Shown: positions 33,533 through 43,308, counted from the first letter of the stretch. The stretch: 64,000 nt of DNA from an uncultured Prevotellaceae bacterium (GCA_900315095.1 OMXS01000003.1:248001-312000); one strand, 5' to 3'. Numbers and translations: made by a program. The notes: generated from the sequence alone by a model not told the origin.

Positions 33533-36500
33533 TTAGTAACTGAACTTGAACACTTCCTCTCCTGTGCTCAGCAGATAGACATCGTTGTGAGTAAGCGGAA
33601 TGAACATCGTGTTGCCGGTTGCCTCCTTCTTGAACTCTGTTATGCCGTCAGAGCGGAAGAGACGTACTTTCTTTCCGGCAACAAGCCCGTCAAGACGAAC
33701 TCCGTTGTCAAGTTTTGTCACCTTCACCTTGTGACCTGTCGGGTCATCTGCAACCGAGCGTACGATAGTGGCCGGGTCTTCTGTCGGGAAGAGGTTGACG
33801 AGAGACGGATTCTCCAAGGCGTGTACGTTCCTTACAGCAGCAACCATCGACTCTGTGTTGGGGTAGTAGCTCCAGTCTACGAGGTGGCAGTTGATGTAAG
33901 CCTGTATCGGTTCGGTTACGCCGTCGACATAGAGTGTAGCGAATGCTTTTCGAACACCGGCGATTTCTTCGAAATCAGATGCGGTAACTATTGCTACGGC
34001 GCTGTCGCTCAGTTCCTCGAAACTGTCGGGTGTGTCAAACACACCTACTGCTGCCACCATGTCGTCATGCAGTTTCGCATGGTCGATGAGTTCTACTAGG
34101 AACACGTTCTGACCATTCTCAATCGTATGGCTTAGCACATTACACTCCACATCCTCCAATGTTACGCGTACCTTCTTCTCGGCGCTCGCCTGACGGAGAT
34201 AGCTCTTCGCCTTGTTGCGCGGATGTGCATTTGTATTGAAGATATTGTCAAATTCCACTATTACCTGACTGGTTACATAACCGTCGAACGAGTCGTCAAT
34301 GGGGTATTGTATTACGAACTCCTGGTCGTCGTAGGGCTTGATGTGAGAGTCTTCTATCTCAAAGGTTTGACCATTGATTATGGCCGTTACCTTCTCTATT
34401 GCGGATGTTCCGGTATTGTCTACTGTAACGATGATGGGCAGAGTGCTGCTTCCGAGCAGCGCCTCGCTTCCGTATGACACATTCCATGTATAGCTGTTGC
34501 TGAAGAACTTGTCGTTATACATCAGTACGGAACCGCTGGTGGTGATGTCGGTAAGCGTATATACGGCACATATATGGGCATCATCAAGATATCCGTCGAA
34601 ATCGGTAATCACAAGGCTGTCAATCTCTGCTCCCAACGTTACCGGGTCAGTTATTTGCAGGGCGTTAGATACGTAGATGCGCGAAGCGTGCAGCATCATA
34701 GTGGCATCCTTCGCAATCTTTTTCTTTCCGTCATTGCCGCGGTACACATTATTCATCTGTGTCCATAACACGGCAAAGTTGTCAAGGCCCTCTGAGTCGT
34801 CATCGCTGACAATCTTCACCTTGCCAGGCAAATTTTCACCAACGCCGAGGTCATTGCCCTGAATGCCGTCACCCTTGCCTGTCATGGCGATAGTCTTGAC
34901 ATAGATGTCGTTTATGGAGTCGTTCTTCTCATAAATCATCGCTATCACTCCATGTTCGCCAACGCGCTTCATGTAGAAATCCTTCACTTTCAAGGCCTCG
35001 TCATAATAGCTGATGTTGTCGCTGCTCAACGTCTTAGAAGCATAGCGCATCACAGGCTTATCCATGTCGTTGGCTACGAGTGTTGTAGCCACAAGCACGG
35101 TGTCCTTACGCATGATGAGGTCATACTGGTGTACGATGTGGTCCTTGTCCAGGTTATAGTCGTATAATTGTACTGGGTCGCTCCATCTGGTACCGTTATA
35201 TGTCCTCAGCAGCAACTGTCCCTTGAACTGAAGGTTGTCCAGAGAGTCGGCCGACACGTTTTCGTCGATGACATCAAATTTACCATGCTGGTATACGACA
35301 GCGGCGTGGCCGTCTTCTTGTATGGCTACCACAGGCTTCAGGTCGGCATTGCCGTCGTTGCCGTTGGTGTCGGAGATGTCATGATAGGTCCAACTGCCAT
35401 TGCCCTGACGCATCGCAGTCTTTATACGTGTTTTTTGTTGTATCTCGCTGTTCTTGCTGACAACGTTTTGCTCGTTTATCTGGCTGCCGTCAATAGCCTC
35501 TGTCATCTGCTCGTATGCCACAATCTCATAATTGCCTTGCTTTGAACGCATATTGTTGTATGCGGGCAGGCCATCGGAAGACAGAGCTTGCTTTGTAACC
35601 TCGTCATTTTCAATGGTGGCCAGCATGATCTTGTCGTCGTTATAGTTACCAGCAGTCCCCATGTCATTATATACAACCCTGTTCTCGCCAAGGAAATGAG
35701 GATTGGCGTCTACCGCTAAGTCGTTGACAATGGCCTTGCCGATAAGCTCGTTGCTTTCTGGTGCTGGAATGGGGCGATATACCTGTGCAAACGGTTTTGC
35801 TTCATTCTTTTTAATCCAGTAAGGGAATTCGTCATGGAACGGGTTGGTGTTTTCATCAGGTATCAATACCCTTCCTCCAAGGCGGAATCCGGCATTGGCG
35901 GAGAACTGGAATATAGGAGACTTCAAATTGGCATAGGCTTGTCCTACTATAATAAACATGATGACACCCCCATATCCATATTCCTTGCGGCTGAAAAGAC
36001 TTTCAATTCCGGCGCGTCCGCCAAACTTTGCACCAACGCGCAGACCAGCCTTCAGGTTGACGACACCTGACAATTTGAAACCTCCAATTCTTTCTGGTGT
36101 CTGAATTTCAAGTGTTGCACCTGCTGCTAACTTGCCGCTGGCGTGTGCGAAAAAGCCCATGTTATCGCTTGACATCGACTCTGTGTCATCGCTGTCATAC
36201 GACTTTATACCGAAATCAGCTTGTAAAGATCCCTCAACATTAGTAGTCAGAGAGATATAGTCGCTAAATTTCCTCAGTACTTCTTTCAACTTGTCGAAGC
36301 GTTTCGCGAAATCTGACTCTGAATTTGTATTTGCGATGTCCCATTGCATGGCATAGCCCCAGCCAATCTGTCCGGCTGCCTCACTCACCTGGAAACGCTT
36401 AAGGTCGAGATCCGGCACCGGCATCTTGAAACAGAGGTTGGCACCGCCAAAGAATCCTACACCGATGCGGTTGGCTTGAACGTCGAAGATGTCATCAGCC

Positions 36501-38524
36501 TCGTCGTATATCCATTCATCGAGGCCCACTTCTTCTCCGACAAACTGCGCCTTTCTATTTTCGCCCCACTTGAATCTGTCATAATCGTCACCGTTCCTTA
36601 CATCCCGTCGTGCTTCGCTTACTTTTTCGCTTTCACCTTCGCGGTCGCCGCGGTCATATGACAGACCAATTTTCAGAATGCCCAGGCTTTTCCTGATGTC
36701 GAATATAAGGCTTGTTTTTAGACTTAAAGGCTTTAATGAGAACTTGAACTCTGCGGGCAATTTCATGTCATAGCCGGCATCGGCAAATGCACCACTAATT
36801 TTACTTTCGTCATTTGCTCCCGAGTAGTTGTCGTCGACCTCCTTTTGGGCTGCTTCATTTGTGGCGTCGCGGTCGAAATACAAATTACGGAAGAAGGGGA
36901 AACGGGCATATTCCATGTCGTTGGCCTTCAAAGAAAGCTTGGCCACCTCGCCCTTGTTGATGACGTCAACCAGATTGAAACGCACGTAGAAATAGTCATA
37001 GGTGAATGACGTGAATTCGCTTGCCCTGACCACATCAACAGTCTGGTCGGTTGCCGTGCGCTCTGTTTGCGTGGCTACATTGGTGGCTGTCAGCACGCAG
37101 TTGGGAGTGGCGTTGCCTTTCGGACGTGAGAAAGACACCTCCAGTTGGGCAAAATGTTCCACAACCTGATTGTTCAACAGTTTTGGGAACTTGAAGCCGC
37201 AGTCGTCCATATAGGACAGCGTGTCGGCCTCAACCTTTCCCGAGATGTCAACCTCATCGATGCTGCACAGTCTATGGTCGATGTTGTTACGGATTATAAC
37301 GGCGCGTTCGTCATTAAGGTTCAGGAAGTGCTGGTCGCTTATGGTGATGCTGTTGTTGCTTACTGTTCCTTTCCGCATGTTAATGAGCGCCTGGCAGCGG
37401 TCTATATTCACTATGCCTTCCTCGTCGGTGGCTCCGTCATATTTATACAATACCGGCAGGTAACCATCTACGATAATCTCAATATATGACGGGTTGCCCA
37501 TAGTGAGAATCTTGTGCTGCTTGCTCTTGGCGTCATAGCCGATATATCTGACTGTAGGGTCGTAGACGCGGTTGCCGTCATAGTCGACGCGCTCAGGATG
37601 CAGGGCGGCGTTCCTGATAGGCTTGCCCTTCTCGTTGAAAAGCGAAACGAAGAGAGTGTCGTATTTCTCATACAGTCCTGTACCTATCCAGTTGAAGTTC
37701 ATCATCTCGCGTCCTTCATGCTTGTCGAGGTCGAAGGTGGGGGAGATTTCCATGTATCTCATCCTGTCGTTCAGGTCGATACCGGTATGCAGCTTGTTCT
37801 TGTCAAGGCGCAGTTTCTTCTCGCCGCTCATCAGAAACACATCCAGCAGGTCGCTGTTAGCTGGTACATAGAAGCTCTGGAACTTGTCATCCTTCAGGTC
37901 CAGACGCGACACGTTCTTCTGCAGATTGCCGTCGCCGTCCATATAACCTGTGACATATTCAAGGGTATATGTCTCGCCTGTCACCTGTCGCTTCTGGTCG
38001 AGCATGAAGAGATACAGGTTCTCGTTGTCCCAGTCATAGACATAATACTTGAAACAAATCTTGTCTGTAGGGTCGTCCACACGTGACACTATTATTTCAT
38101 ACGGCTCGGTCTTTGCTTCCGGCGCGTTGACGAAGAAGAAGTCGTCAACCGTTTGCGAAAGGGTGTCCTTTCCGTTTCTCACCAGCACTTTGTAGGTGTT
38201 CTGTGTATTGCCGTTTTCATCAATTCTGAAGCACAGTAATGTGTGGTCGCGCATCTTCCAGAACTGTCGCTTGTCTGTCAGGTTCTTCATCCTTGTCTCA
38301 GCGAACATTCTCTTCAGAGCAGTCACCTCGGCAAGGTTGCCGTCCATTGCTATCGTACTGCCAGTTGCCACTTCGCGCCAGTTCAACCCTGACCCGTCTT
38401 TTTCTATGTCGTCAAGGTTTGACACGTCTGTGACATTGTTTGCGTAATATAGTTTGAAGCTCTGTGCTTGAGCGACAAACGCAACACACAACATTTGTAA
38501 TACAATTAGTGTGAACTTTCTCAT
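33533..38524 (-). CDS. Very large secreted protein of unknown function
   Basis: A 1663-residue protein with a signal peptide (1-20, ending AQAQ). No catalytic domain is recognised. The N-terminal third has beta-sandwich-like segments (DKICFKYYVYDWDNENLYLFML and ALIN-type repeats). The middle (about 560-900) contains FGGANLCFKMPVPDLDLKRF and a Gly-rich membrane-strand-like stretch. About 1340-1440 holds a CARDB-like adhesion fold (LPIIVTVDNTGTSAIEKVTA). The end (GLVAGKKVRLFRSDGITEFK to DVYLLSTGEEVFKFSY) resembles a type IX secretion-type C-terminal sorting segment, suggesting a surface protein; T9SS use is an inference. It lies 48 bp after the peptidase gene pepP on the same strand. Confidence 0.8.
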   Translation of the reverse strand: MRKFTLIVLQMLCVAFVAQAQSFKLYYANNVTDVSNLDDIEKDGSGLNWREVATGSTIAMDGNLAEVTALKRMFAETRMKNLTDKRQFWKMRDHTLLCFRIDENGNTQNTYKVLVRNGKDTLSQTVDDFFFVNAPEAKTEPYEIIVSRVDDPTDKICFKYYVYDWDNENLYLFMLDQKRQVTGETYTLEYVTGYMDGDGNLQKNVSRLDLKDDKFQSFYVPANSDLLDVFLMSGEKKLRLDKNKLHTGIDLNDRMRYMEISPTFDLDKHEGREMMNFNWIGTGLYEKYDTLFVSLFNEKGKPIRNAALHPERVDYDGNRVYDPTVRYIGYDAKSKQHKILTMGNPSYIEIIVDGYLPVLYKYDGATDEEGIVNIDRCQALINMRKGTVSNNSITISDQHFLNLNDERAVIIRNNIDHRLCSIDEVDISGKVEADTLSYMDDCGFKFPKLLNNQVVEHFAQLEVSFSRPKGNATPNCVLTATNVATQTERTATDQTVDVVRASEFTSFTYDYFYVRFNLVDVINKGEVAKLSLKANDMEYARFPFFRNLYFDRDATNEAAQKEVDDNYSGANDESKISGAFADAGYDMKLPAEFKFSLKPLSLKTSLIFDIRKSLGILKIGLSYDRGDREGESEKVSEARRDVRNGDDYDRFKWGENRKAQFVGEEVGLDEWIYDEADDIFDVQANRIGVGFFGGANLCFKMPVPDLDLKRFQVSEAAGQIGWGYAMQWDIANTNSESDFAKRFDKLKEVLRKFSDYISLTTNVEGSLQADFGIKSYDSDDTESMSSDNMGFFAHASGKLAAGATLEIQTPERIGGFKLSGVVNLKAGLRVGAKFGGRAGIESLFSRKEYGYGGVIMFIIVGQAYANLKSPIFQFSANAGFRLGGRVLIPDENTNPFHDEFPYWIKKNEAKPFAQVYRPIPAPESNELIGKAIVNDLAVDANPHFLGENRVVYNDMGTAGNYNDDKIMLATIENDEVTKQALSSDGLPAYNNMRSKQGNYEIVAYEQMTEAIDGSQINEQNVVSKNSEIQQKTRIKTAMRQGNGSWTYHDISDTNGNDGNADLKPVVAIQEDGHAAVVYQHGKFDVIDENVSADSLDNLQFKGQLLLRTYNGTRWSDPVQLYDYNLDKDHIVHQYDLIMRKDTVLVATTLVANDMDKPVMRYASKTLSSDNISYYDEALKVKDFYMKRVGEHGVIAMIYEKNDSINDIYVKTIAMTGKGDGIQGNDLGVGENLPGKVKIVSDDDSEGLDNFAVLWTQMNNVYRGNDGKKKIAKDATMMLHASRIYVSNALQITDPVTLGAEIDSLVITDFDGYLDDAHICAVYTLTDITTSGSVLMYNDKFFSNSYTWNVSYGSEALLGSSTLPIIVTVDNTGTSAIEKVTAIINGQTFEIEDSHIKPYDDQEFVIQYPIDDSFDGYVTSQVIVEFDNIFNTNAHPRNKAKSYLRQASAEKKVRVTLEDVECNVLSHTIENGQNVFLVELIDHAKLHDDMVAAVGVFDTPDSFEELSDSAVAIVTASDFEEIAGVRKAFATLYVDGVTEPIQAYINCHLVDWSYYPNTESMVAAVRNVHALENPSLVNLFPTEDPATIVRSVADDPTGHKVKVTKLDNGVRLDGLVAGKKVRLFRSDGITEFKKEATGNTMFIPLTHNDVYLLSTGEEVFKFSY

Positions 38525-38572
38525 ATTTTCGTTTTTTTATTCCTCTTATTTGTTGGGGATATCTATATCCGA

Positions 38573-39967
38573 CTATTGCGCCATGAACTCCTCAACATCC
38601 TTTGGATGATAAGGTATGCGGTCCTTTCCGAGGAAGCGGCAGCCGTCGGCAGTAATGAGTATGTCGTCCTCAAGGCGTATTCCGCCGAAGTCCTTGTAGG
38701 TCTCCAGCAGGTCGTAGTTGATGAAGTCGCGGTGCAGGCCCTGTGCTCGCCAGTCGTCGATGAGAGCAGGTATGAAGTAGATGCCTGGCTCGTCGGTCAT
38801 CACGAAGCCCTCTTGCAAGCGCTTGCCACAGCGCAGGGCGTTGGTGCCGAACTGTGTGGAAGGTTGTATCTCGTCGTCGAAGCCCACGTAGTTCTGCCCC
38901 AGTCCTTCCATATCATGTACGTCCATACCCATCATGTGGCCCAGTCCGTGAGGTAGGAACATGGCATGTGCTCCGGCGCGAACAGCCTCTTCGGTGTCGC
39001 CCTTCATCAGTCCTATCTCCTTCAGGCGGTCGGTCATCATGCGGCAAACCTCCATGTGAACGTCATACCACAGCACTCCCGGCTTGGCAACGTCAAGAAC
39101 GTAGTCGTGACATGCCTCCACGATGCTGTATATCTCCAGTTGTCTCTGCGTGAATTTCCCGTTAACGGGGAAGGTGCGAGTGTTGTCCGAGCAATAGTTC
39201 TCGGAATTCTCAGCGCCGGCATCACACAGCGCCAGTCGTCCGCTTTCAAGCACATTATACGATGGGGTACCGTGCATTATCTCGCCATGCTGTGTGAAGA
39301 TGGTTGCGAAACTCACCTGCTCGCCCAGCGAATGGGCAACGCCGTCCACTTGTCCGCCGATGTATTTCTCCGTGAGTCCTGGCTTAGTGAGTCGCATCGC
39401 CGTGGTGTGCATCTCATAACCTATAGCGCATGCCTTCTCAATCTCCGCTATCTCAAGGGCGGTCTTCACCTGGCGCATCTTAACGACAGCCATGATAAGC
39501 TCTACCGAAGCGGCTTCCTTCTGCTTTGAGGGATGAATGCCGAGAAGGTCCATTATCTGTATCTTGGTATCGTGGCGGTAGGGCGGAAGGAAGTGAATCT
39601 TGCGCTTTGCTGCAATGGCATCGCAGCATACCGAACGGAGGTAGGACATCGGGGCGCTATTGGCAACGCCCACTTGAGCGGCAAGGTCGGCCACGCTGTC
39701 AACGGAGCCGTACCACACAATATCCTCGATATCGATATCGTCGCCAACGAGATATTCCTTATCGTTGTCAATATCTATCACACCCACAAGTCCGTCGCGC
39801 CTCTGCCCGAAATAGTACAGGAACGAAGAGTCCTGACGGAACGGGTAATATGAATTGTTGGGATAGTTGTTTGGCGCCTCGTTGTTGCCGAACAATATTA
39901 TAATGCCGCTATTCACCAACTTCTTGAGTTGCGCGCGGCGCTCTATATAGGTCTCTTTATTAAACAT
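38573..39967 (-). CDS. Aminopeptidase P family metallopeptidase
   Basis: A 464-residue M24B enzyme removing N-terminal residues that precede proline. The N-terminal creatinase-like domain (about 1-170) is followed by the pita-bread domain with metal ligands in DAGAENSENYCSDNTRTFP (two Asp), HGLGHMMGMDVHDM (His), TDEPGIYF (Glu) and GIRLEDDILIT (Glu). There is no signal peptide, so it is cytosolic. It resembles the Xaa-Pro aminopeptidase of Bacteroidales in length. Confidence 0.94.
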   Translation of the reverse strand: MFNKETYIERRAQLKKLVNSGIIILFGNNEAPNNYPNNSYYPFRQDSSFLYYFGQRRDGLVGVIDIDNDKEYLVGDDIDIEDIVWYGSVDSVADLAAQVGVANSAPMSYLRSVCCDAIAAKRKIHFLPPYRHDTKIQIMDLLGIHPSKQKEAASVELIMAVVKMRQVKTALEIAEIEKACAIGYEMHTTAMRLTKPGLTEKYIGGQVDGVAHSLGEQVSFATIFTQHGEIMHGTPSYNVLESGRLALCDAGAENSENYCSDNTRTFPVNGKFTQRQLEIYSIVEACHDYVLDVAKPGVLWYDVHMEVCRMMTDRLKEIGLMKGDTEEAVRAGAHAMFLPHGLGHMMGMDVHDMEGLGQNYVGFDDEIQPSTQFGTNALRCGKRLQEGFVMTDEPGIYFIPALIDDWRAQGLHRDFINYDLLETYKDFGGIRLEDDILITADGCRFLGKDRIPYHPKDVEEFMAQ

Positions 39968-40029
39968 GACGTGATATTTGAATAATGCTTATTGTTAAGT
40001 GCTTATATATAAATATATAAAAATCTCTG

Positions 40030-40037
40030 CAAAAGTA
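40030..40037 (-). promoter_or_regulatory. -7 element of the aminopeptidase P gene
   Basis: Minus strand TACTTTTG, about 63 bp before the start codon. No -33 TTTG at the usual spacing. Confidence 0.45.
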
Positions 40038-40075
40038 CGAATTATATTTTGAAATCACATCATTATGGCTTATTT

Positions 40076-40107
40076 TTTGCAGAGAAAAGAAAAAAACACT
40101 AACTTTG
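40076..40107 (+). promoter_or_regulatory. Promoter of the patatin gene
   Basis: TTTG at 40076-40079, a 20 bp spacer and TAACTTTG at 40100-40107. The leader to the patatin ATG would be about 150 nt and contains a small ORF. Confidence 0.7.
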
Positions 40108-40123
40108 CATTAAATATAGAGCG

Positions 40124-40258
40124 ATGAACGTTTTAAGCAGCCGAGAGCAGAGTCCAAACTTGTTTGGCTATGCCGAGGCAAAGAACCGATGGAGTAGCGA
40201 GCGTAGAATATTGCTTGCAATAGTTATGCCGAGTCACGACAGAGGAAAACGAAGTTAA
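40124..40258 (+). other. Small leader ORF or repeat in the patatin 5' region
   Basis: A 44-codon frame starts 17 bp after the -7 box (MNVLSSREQSPNLFGYAEAK) and stops 8 bp before the patatin ATG. The DNA includes TTTGGCTATGCCGAGGCAAA, which has a word-repeat look rather than protein character. It could be a leader peptide or an intergenic repeat copy. No ribosome-binding site stands out. Confidence 0.3.
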
Positions 40259-40266
40259 AAGGTCGA

Positions 40267-41118
40267 ATGAAATTCAAGATAAACAGAAATACAGGATTGG
40301 TACTGGAGGGCGGTGGAATGCGTGGCGTTTTCACCTCAGGAGTGCTTGATGCGTTCATGAAGCACGACCTGTATTTCCGTTATGTCGTGGCTGTCTCGGC
40401 AGGTGCATGCAACGGCGTGTCGTACATGAGCCATCAAATCCGCCGCGCAAGGATAGCAAATATCAATATGCTCGGGCAGTATGACTACATCGGGCTGAAA
40501 CATCTCGTAACGCAGGGCAGCATCTTCGACCGCAAACTCCTTTACGAAGACTTCCCCAAGAAACTCGTTCCGTTCGACTGGGAGACATACACCAAAAGCG
40601 GGGCAGAGTTCGAGGTGGTTACTACGAACTGTCTGACAGGCCGCGCAGAGTATCTCTCCGAGTATAAGAATCCGCAGAGGTTGAACGATATTATCATGGC
40701 TTCGTCGGCCTTGCCTTTCGTTAGCAGTATCGTTGAGGTGGACGGCGTGCCGATGCTCGATGGCGGAATAGTTGACAGCATCCCTATAATGCGCTCGGTG
40801 GAGAAGGGGCACGACTTCAATATTGTCATTACGACTCGCAATTTCGGCTATCGTTCCAAAGGCAGGGACATCAAACTCCCGTCGCTCATTTATGATGACT
40901 ATCCACGACTGAGGGTTGCCTTGAGCCATCGTGTTGAGGCTTATAACGAGCAACTGGACTTGCTGGAGCGCATGGAGAGATGGGGGGACGTCGTGGTTAT
41001 TCGTCCCGAACGCCCTATGGAGGTAGGTCGCGTCACTCGCGATACCGATAAACTGGAACGCTTGTACGAAGAAGGTTTCCGCCTCGGAGAGGAATTCTTG
41101 TTGAGCGTTGAGCGCTGA
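40267..41118 (+). CDS. Patatin-like phospholipase
   Basis: A 283-residue serine hydrolase with a catalytic Ser-Asp pair. The oxyanion loop LEGGGMRGVFTSGVLD is at about 12-27, the nucleophile elbow VSAGACNG (Ser about 45) follows, and the Asp is in MLDGGIVDSIP (about 165). No signal peptide is present. Expected to act on membrane lipids in the cytosol. Its last codons (LLSVER) and the stop are encoded inside a TTGAGCG heptamer array that continues after the gene. Confidence 0.92.
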   Translation: MKFKINRNTGLVLEGGGMRGVFTSGVLDAFMKHDLYFRYVVAVSAGACNGVSYMSHQIRRARIANINMLGQYDYIGLKHLVTQGSIFDRKLLYEDFPKKLVPFDWETYTKSGAEFEVVTTNCLTGRAEYLSEYKNPQRLNDIIMASSALPFVSSIVEVDGVPMLDGGIVDSIPIMRSVEKGHDFNIVITTRNFGYRSKGRDIKLPSLIYDDYPRLRVALSHRVEAYNEQLDLLERMERWGDVVVIRPERPMEVGRVTRDTDKLERLYEEGFRLGEEFLLSVER

Positions 41119-41273
41119 GCGTTGAGCGACAACAGCCCTGTAATATGGATGAACTTCGCTCCGCTCTGCGCTTACTGCTTATATGATTGAAGCGAGTCTT
41201 AAGAAAGCGGAGCGACTAAAGGAACTCTCAACATTCAACAATTTTCGCTCAACCTTCAACCCTCAACCTTCAG
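41101..41273. repeat. Heptamer-armed inverted element spanning two stop codons
   Basis: Left arm: TTGAGCG, TTGAGCG, CTGAGCG and TTGAGCG at 41101, 41108, 41115 and 41122. Right arm: CGCTCAA, CCTTCAA, CCCTCAA and CCTTCAG from 41246 to 41273, the same unit inverted. The patatin stop (41116-41118) is in the left arm and the trmD stop (41270-41272) in the right arm. Further units (CTCAACATTCAACA) precede the right arm. Confidence 0.85.
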
Positions 41274-41944
41274 CGAAGCAGGTCCGGTCTCAGCCTCTGC
41301 GTGCGTTCCATCGCTTGGTCCATTTCCCATTGCTTTATCTTCGCCTCGTTTCCGCTAAGCAGTATGTCAGGCACTTTCCAGCCTTTATATTCTGCTGGAC
41401 GGGTGTAGATGGGAGCCGCCAGAAGGTCGTCCTGGAAACAATCGGACAGGGCGCTCTGCTCGTCGCCTATCACTCCAGGAACCACGCGCACCACAGCATC
41501 GGCTATTATTGCAGCAGGCAGTTCACCGCCCGTCAGTACAAAGTCGCCAACGCTTATCTCGCGTGTAATCAGGTGGTCGCGCACCCTTTGGTCCACTCCC
41601 TTGTAATGACCGCAGAGGATTATAATATTCTCTTTTAGCGACAGGTCGTTTGCCACATGCTGGTTGAACTGCTCGCCGTCGGGCGAAGTGAATATCACCT
41701 CGTCATAGTCGCGCTCCGCCTTCAGGGCCGAGATGCAGCGGTCGATAGGCTCTATCTGCATCACCATGCCAGCGAAGCCGCCGTACGGATAATCGTCCAC
41801 GCGGCGCCACTTGTCCAAAGTATAGTCTCTAAGGTTGTGCAGATGAATCTCCGCCAGCCCCTTTTTCTGTGCCCGGGCGAGTATCGATTCATGCACGAAT
41901 CCCTCAATCATCTCGGGCAAAACAGTTATAATGTCTATTCTCAT
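41270..41944 (-). CDS. trmD: tRNA (guanine-N1)-methyltransferase TrmD
   Basis: A 224-residue SPOUT methyltransferase making m1G37 in tRNAs reading CNN codons. Marks are [14 protein letters not shown] at the start, [17 protein letters not shown], and the knot region with [13 protein letters not shown] and [16 protein letters not shown]. Length is normal. It is converging with the patatin gene through the heptamer element. Confidence 0.97.
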   Translation of the reverse strand: MRIDIITVLPEMIEGFVHESILARAQKKGLAEIHLHNLRDYTLDKWRRVDDYPYGGFAGMVMQIEPIDRCISALKAERDYDEVIFTSPDGEQFNQHVANDLSLKENIIILCGHYKGVDQRVRDHLITREISVGDFVLTGGELPAAIIADAVVRVVPGVIGDEQSALSDCFQDDLLAAPIYTRPAEYKGWKVPDILLSGNEAKIKQWEMDQAMERTQRLRPDLLR

Positions 41945-42010
41945 TAAACGAGTTTTTATTTATCTAATCACGCTCAACCTGCAGGGGAAAGCAATCGTTC
42001 GGGAAGGGCC

Positions 42011-42057
42011 AATTGTCAATTATTAATTGTCAATTATTAATTATCAATTATCAATCA
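42011..42057. repeat. Heptamer array (AATTATC/AATTGTC) at the alcohol dehydrogenase stop
   Basis: Six units of 7 bp run from 42011 to 42052 (AATTGTC, AATTATT, AATTGTC, AATTATT, AATTATC, AATTATC). The next bases are the stop codon of the dehydrogenase (TCA at 42055-42057, minus strand). The same unit, inverted, recurs at 44101-44128. Confidence 0.8.
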
Positions 42058-43239
42058 CCCTCTTGCCATCGTGTAGATGTTCTCCATATCAGTCTGTGCC
42101 AGCTTCTTGAAGCCGCCTATGACGTTCTTACCGTCGTCAGACAGTTTGCGAGCCATCTCCTTTATCTCCTCGTCGGTAATGTCACGTCCGATGAGTTCCT
42201 TGATGTTGACGGGCATACCTATGGCACGATAGAACTGCTCCATTGCCTCTATTCCCTTGAGTGCAGTCTGCTCCGGGTCGTTGAAGTTGTTGTGAACGCC
42301 CATCACGTTTACCGCGAACTGCACGAAGCGTTTCATGTTCTCCTTATATACATAGCGCGCCCAGCTCGGCCATATAGCGGCCAGTCCTGCTCCGTGAGCC
42401 ACGTCGAACATACCGCTCAGCTCGTGCTCCAGCTGGTGTGTAGCCCAGTCCTGCTCCAGTCCGCAGCCTGTAAGTCCGTTGTGAGCCAGACTGCCCACCC
42501 ACATTATCTGTGCGCGGTGCTCATAGTCCTCAGGATTGTCGAGAACATAGAACACGCACTCCTTTGCCGTACGCAGCACCGCCTCGGCCATGTTGTCGGT
42601 CACGAGCATATCGTTGTCGTGCGAGAAATAACGCTCCATGGTGTGCATCATGATGTCGGTCACGCCGCATGAGGTCTGATAGGGTGGTAGGGTGAACGTG
42701 CGCTCGGGGTTCATTATGGCGAACTTGCATCGCGCCAGGTCGTAGTCGCACGAGCGTTTCAGCCATCCCTCCTCGTTGGTAATCACGCAGCCGTCGCTCA
42801 TCTCGCTGCCCGCAGCAGGAATGGTGAGCACACAGCCCAGCGGGAAGCATGCCTTAGGCGTGTCTTTGCCTAAGAACAAGTCCCATACATCACCATCGTA
42901 GCAGAGTCCGTATCCTATTGCCTTTGCCGAGTCTATCACGCTGCCTCCGCCCACGGCTAGCAGGAAGTCTATGCCCTCCTCACGGCAAATCTCCATGCCT
43001 TTGCGCACCAGCGACAGTCGCGGGTTAGGCACCACGCCGCCCAGTTTCACATACTCTATGCCCTCAGCCGTCAGCAGTCCTTCCACCTTAGGCAGCAGTC
43101 CCGAGCGTTCCGCGCTCTTGCCTCCGTAATGCAGAAGCACCTTCTTGCCGCCATATTTCTTCACCATTTTTGCTGTCTCTTCCTCAGCTGTTCTGCCGAA
43201 AACCACCTCTGTGGGTGCATAGTACTTGAAATCTTTCAT
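42055..43239 (-). CDS. Iron-containing alcohol dehydrogenase (butanol dehydrogenase-like)
   Basis: A 394-residue group III alcohol dehydrogenase. The cofactor loop is AVGGGSVIDSAKAIGYG (about 94-110). Metal ligands expected in this family are seen as Asp in RCKFAIMNPE/SCGVTDIMMHTME and His in HQLEHELSGMFDVAHGAGLA (two His). It probably reduces an aldehyde to an alcohol with NAD(P)H. The exact substrate is not known. It is monocistronic, with a promoter at 43277-43308. Confidence 0.92.
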   Translation of the reverse strand: MKDFKYYAPTEVVFGRTAEEETAKMVKKYGGKKVLLHYGGKSAERSGLLPKVEGLLTAEGIEYVKLGGVVPNPRLSLVRKGMEICREEGIDFLLAVGGGSVIDSAKAIGYGLCYDGDVWDLFLGKDTPKACFPLGCVLTIPAAGSEMSDGCVITNEEGWLKRSCDYDLARCKFAIMNPERTFTLPPYQTSCGVTDIMMHTMERYFSHDNDMLVTDNMAEAVLRTAKECVFYVLDNPEDYEHRAQIMWVGSLAHNGLTGCGLEQDWATHQLEHELSGMFDVAHGAGLAAIWPSWARYVYKENMKRFVQFAVNVMGVHNNFNDPEQTALKGIEAMEQFYRAIGMPVNIKELIGRDITDEEIKEMARKLSDDGKNVIGGFKKLAQTDMENIYTMARG

Positions 43240-43276
43240 AATGTAGTTTCCGATTAAATTATATTCTTTTGCGCTT

Positions 43277-43308
43277 CAAAGTTACTTATTTCTTCTTAGA
43301 TGGGCAAA
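43277..43308 (-). promoter_or_regulatory. Promoter of the alcohol dehydrogenase gene
   Basis: Minus strand TTTG (43305-43308), a 20 bp spacer and TAACTTTG (43277-43284), about 38 bp before the start codon. Confidence 0.7.
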
